Source: Algoriphagus sp. (GTDB taxonomy: Bacteria; Bacteroidota; Bacteroidia; Cytophagales; Cyclobacteriaceae). From it: 64,000 bases of DNA. Positions 63,749 to 64,000 of this stretch are shown one piece after another. Numbering within the stretch: position 1 is the stretch's first letter; each line of letters begins with the position of its first letter. The stretch is from NCBI RefSeq assembly GCF_029254265.1, contig NZ_JAQWXX010000025.1, forward strand, positions 1 to 64,000. Direction: 5' to 3'. Below the pieces are notes generated by a model. It did no database searches, was not told the DNA's origin, and was given only the letters and a program-made list of their open reading frames with translations. A program made the translations under genes and the position numbers.

Positions 63749-64000
63749 ATGACCTTGAGTACCAAATCCGAAAAAATCGACATCGATTCCCTCGATCCCA
63801 AAAAATTCATTATCATCAAAAATGCTCGGGTGAACAACCTCAAAAGTTTGAGTGTTGCCATTCCCCGAAACAAATTTGTAGTGGTCACGGGTCTATCGGG
63901 TTCGGGTAAATCGTCCTTGGCATTCGATACACTTTTTGCCGAAGGCCAGCGGATGTATGTGGAAAGCTTAAGCTCCTATGCCCGCCAATTCCTCGGAAGA
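63749..64000 (+). CDS. uvrA: UvrA, excinuclease ABC subunit A (partial, 5' end)
   Basis: The first 84 codons of uvrA, cut by the window edge and still open. The protein is the damage-recognition ATPase of nucleotide-excision repair. After a short acidic tail comes [19 protein letters not shown] and the first Walker [22 protein letters not shown] (about 52-72), followed by [14 protein letters not shown], the usual order of UvrA's first ABC half. The ATG at 63749 lies just after a -7 box. The repair gene nth lies far away in this window. Confidence 0.93.
   Translation, partial: MTLSTKSEKIDIDSLDPKKFIIIKNARVNNLKSLSVAIPRNKFVVVTGLSGSGKSSLAFDTLFAEGQRMYVESLSSYARQFLGR

Overview
The window comes from a low-to-mid GC Bacteroidota chromosome, most likely of the order Cytophagales (an Algoriphagus/Cyclobacteriaceae-like marine bacterium). 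The signs are a gliding-motility lipoprotein GldB, many exported proteins with short hydrophobic leaders or lipoboxes, three lipoprotein sulfatases, almost no Shine-Dalgarno sequences, and Bacteroidota-type -7 promoter boxes (TAnnTTTG). I saw no rRNA, tRNA, CRISPR array, prophage or intact insertion sequence.

Layout. 1-2.3 kb: a 7TM sensor histidine kinase. 2.5-16.3 kb: a long minus-strand run of exported enzymes: a two-subunit Mo/Fe-S oxidoreductase (iorAB type), two small proteins behind an S9 peptidase, an APC permease, gamma-glutamyltransferase, a beta-propeller/PHP metallohydrolase and a sulfatase. 16.3-22.7 kb: two paralogous TPR-adenylate cyclases, two cupins and a DUF3500 protein. Gene relics between them show a tandem duplication followed by decay. 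22.9-35.3 kb: MBL hydrolase, sulfatase, cyclophilin, a zinc-ribbon membrane protein, a secreted unknown divergent from a CHAT-TPR protein, amidase, cupin, 3D-domain lipoprotein and a P1 peptidase. 35.5-39.1 kb: a plus-strand operon nth - asparagine-synthase-like - glycosyltransferase, convergent with gldB. 40.3-46.8 kb: a complete eboF-E-D-C-B-A operon (read A to F on the minus strand), with a repeat element beyond its 3' end. 47.1-54.9 kb: YitT, M28 peptidase, phosphodiesterase, serine hydrolase, sulfatase, and a pnuC/nicotinamide-riboside-kinase pair. 55-58.3 kb: a translationally coupled pair made of a protein resembling the N-terminal half of VioB/RebD/StaD and a kelch-like lipoprotein. 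58.4-63.5 kb: a 1703-residue pseudokinase/ATPase/GAF/adenylate cyclase. 63.7 kb to the edge: the start of uvrA on the plus strand, cut by the window.

How the genes fit together. Peptide and amino-acid scavenging is prominent (S9, M28, P1, GGT, amidase, APC permease), as are sulfate- and phosphate-ester cleavage. Three class III cyclases share the same output domain and carry adenine-type specificity residues, so cAMP signalling is concentrated here. The most interesting units are the ebo operon (handling of an unidentified secondary metabolite), the predicted pseudokinase-cyclase fusion, and the VioB-N-like/kelch pair.
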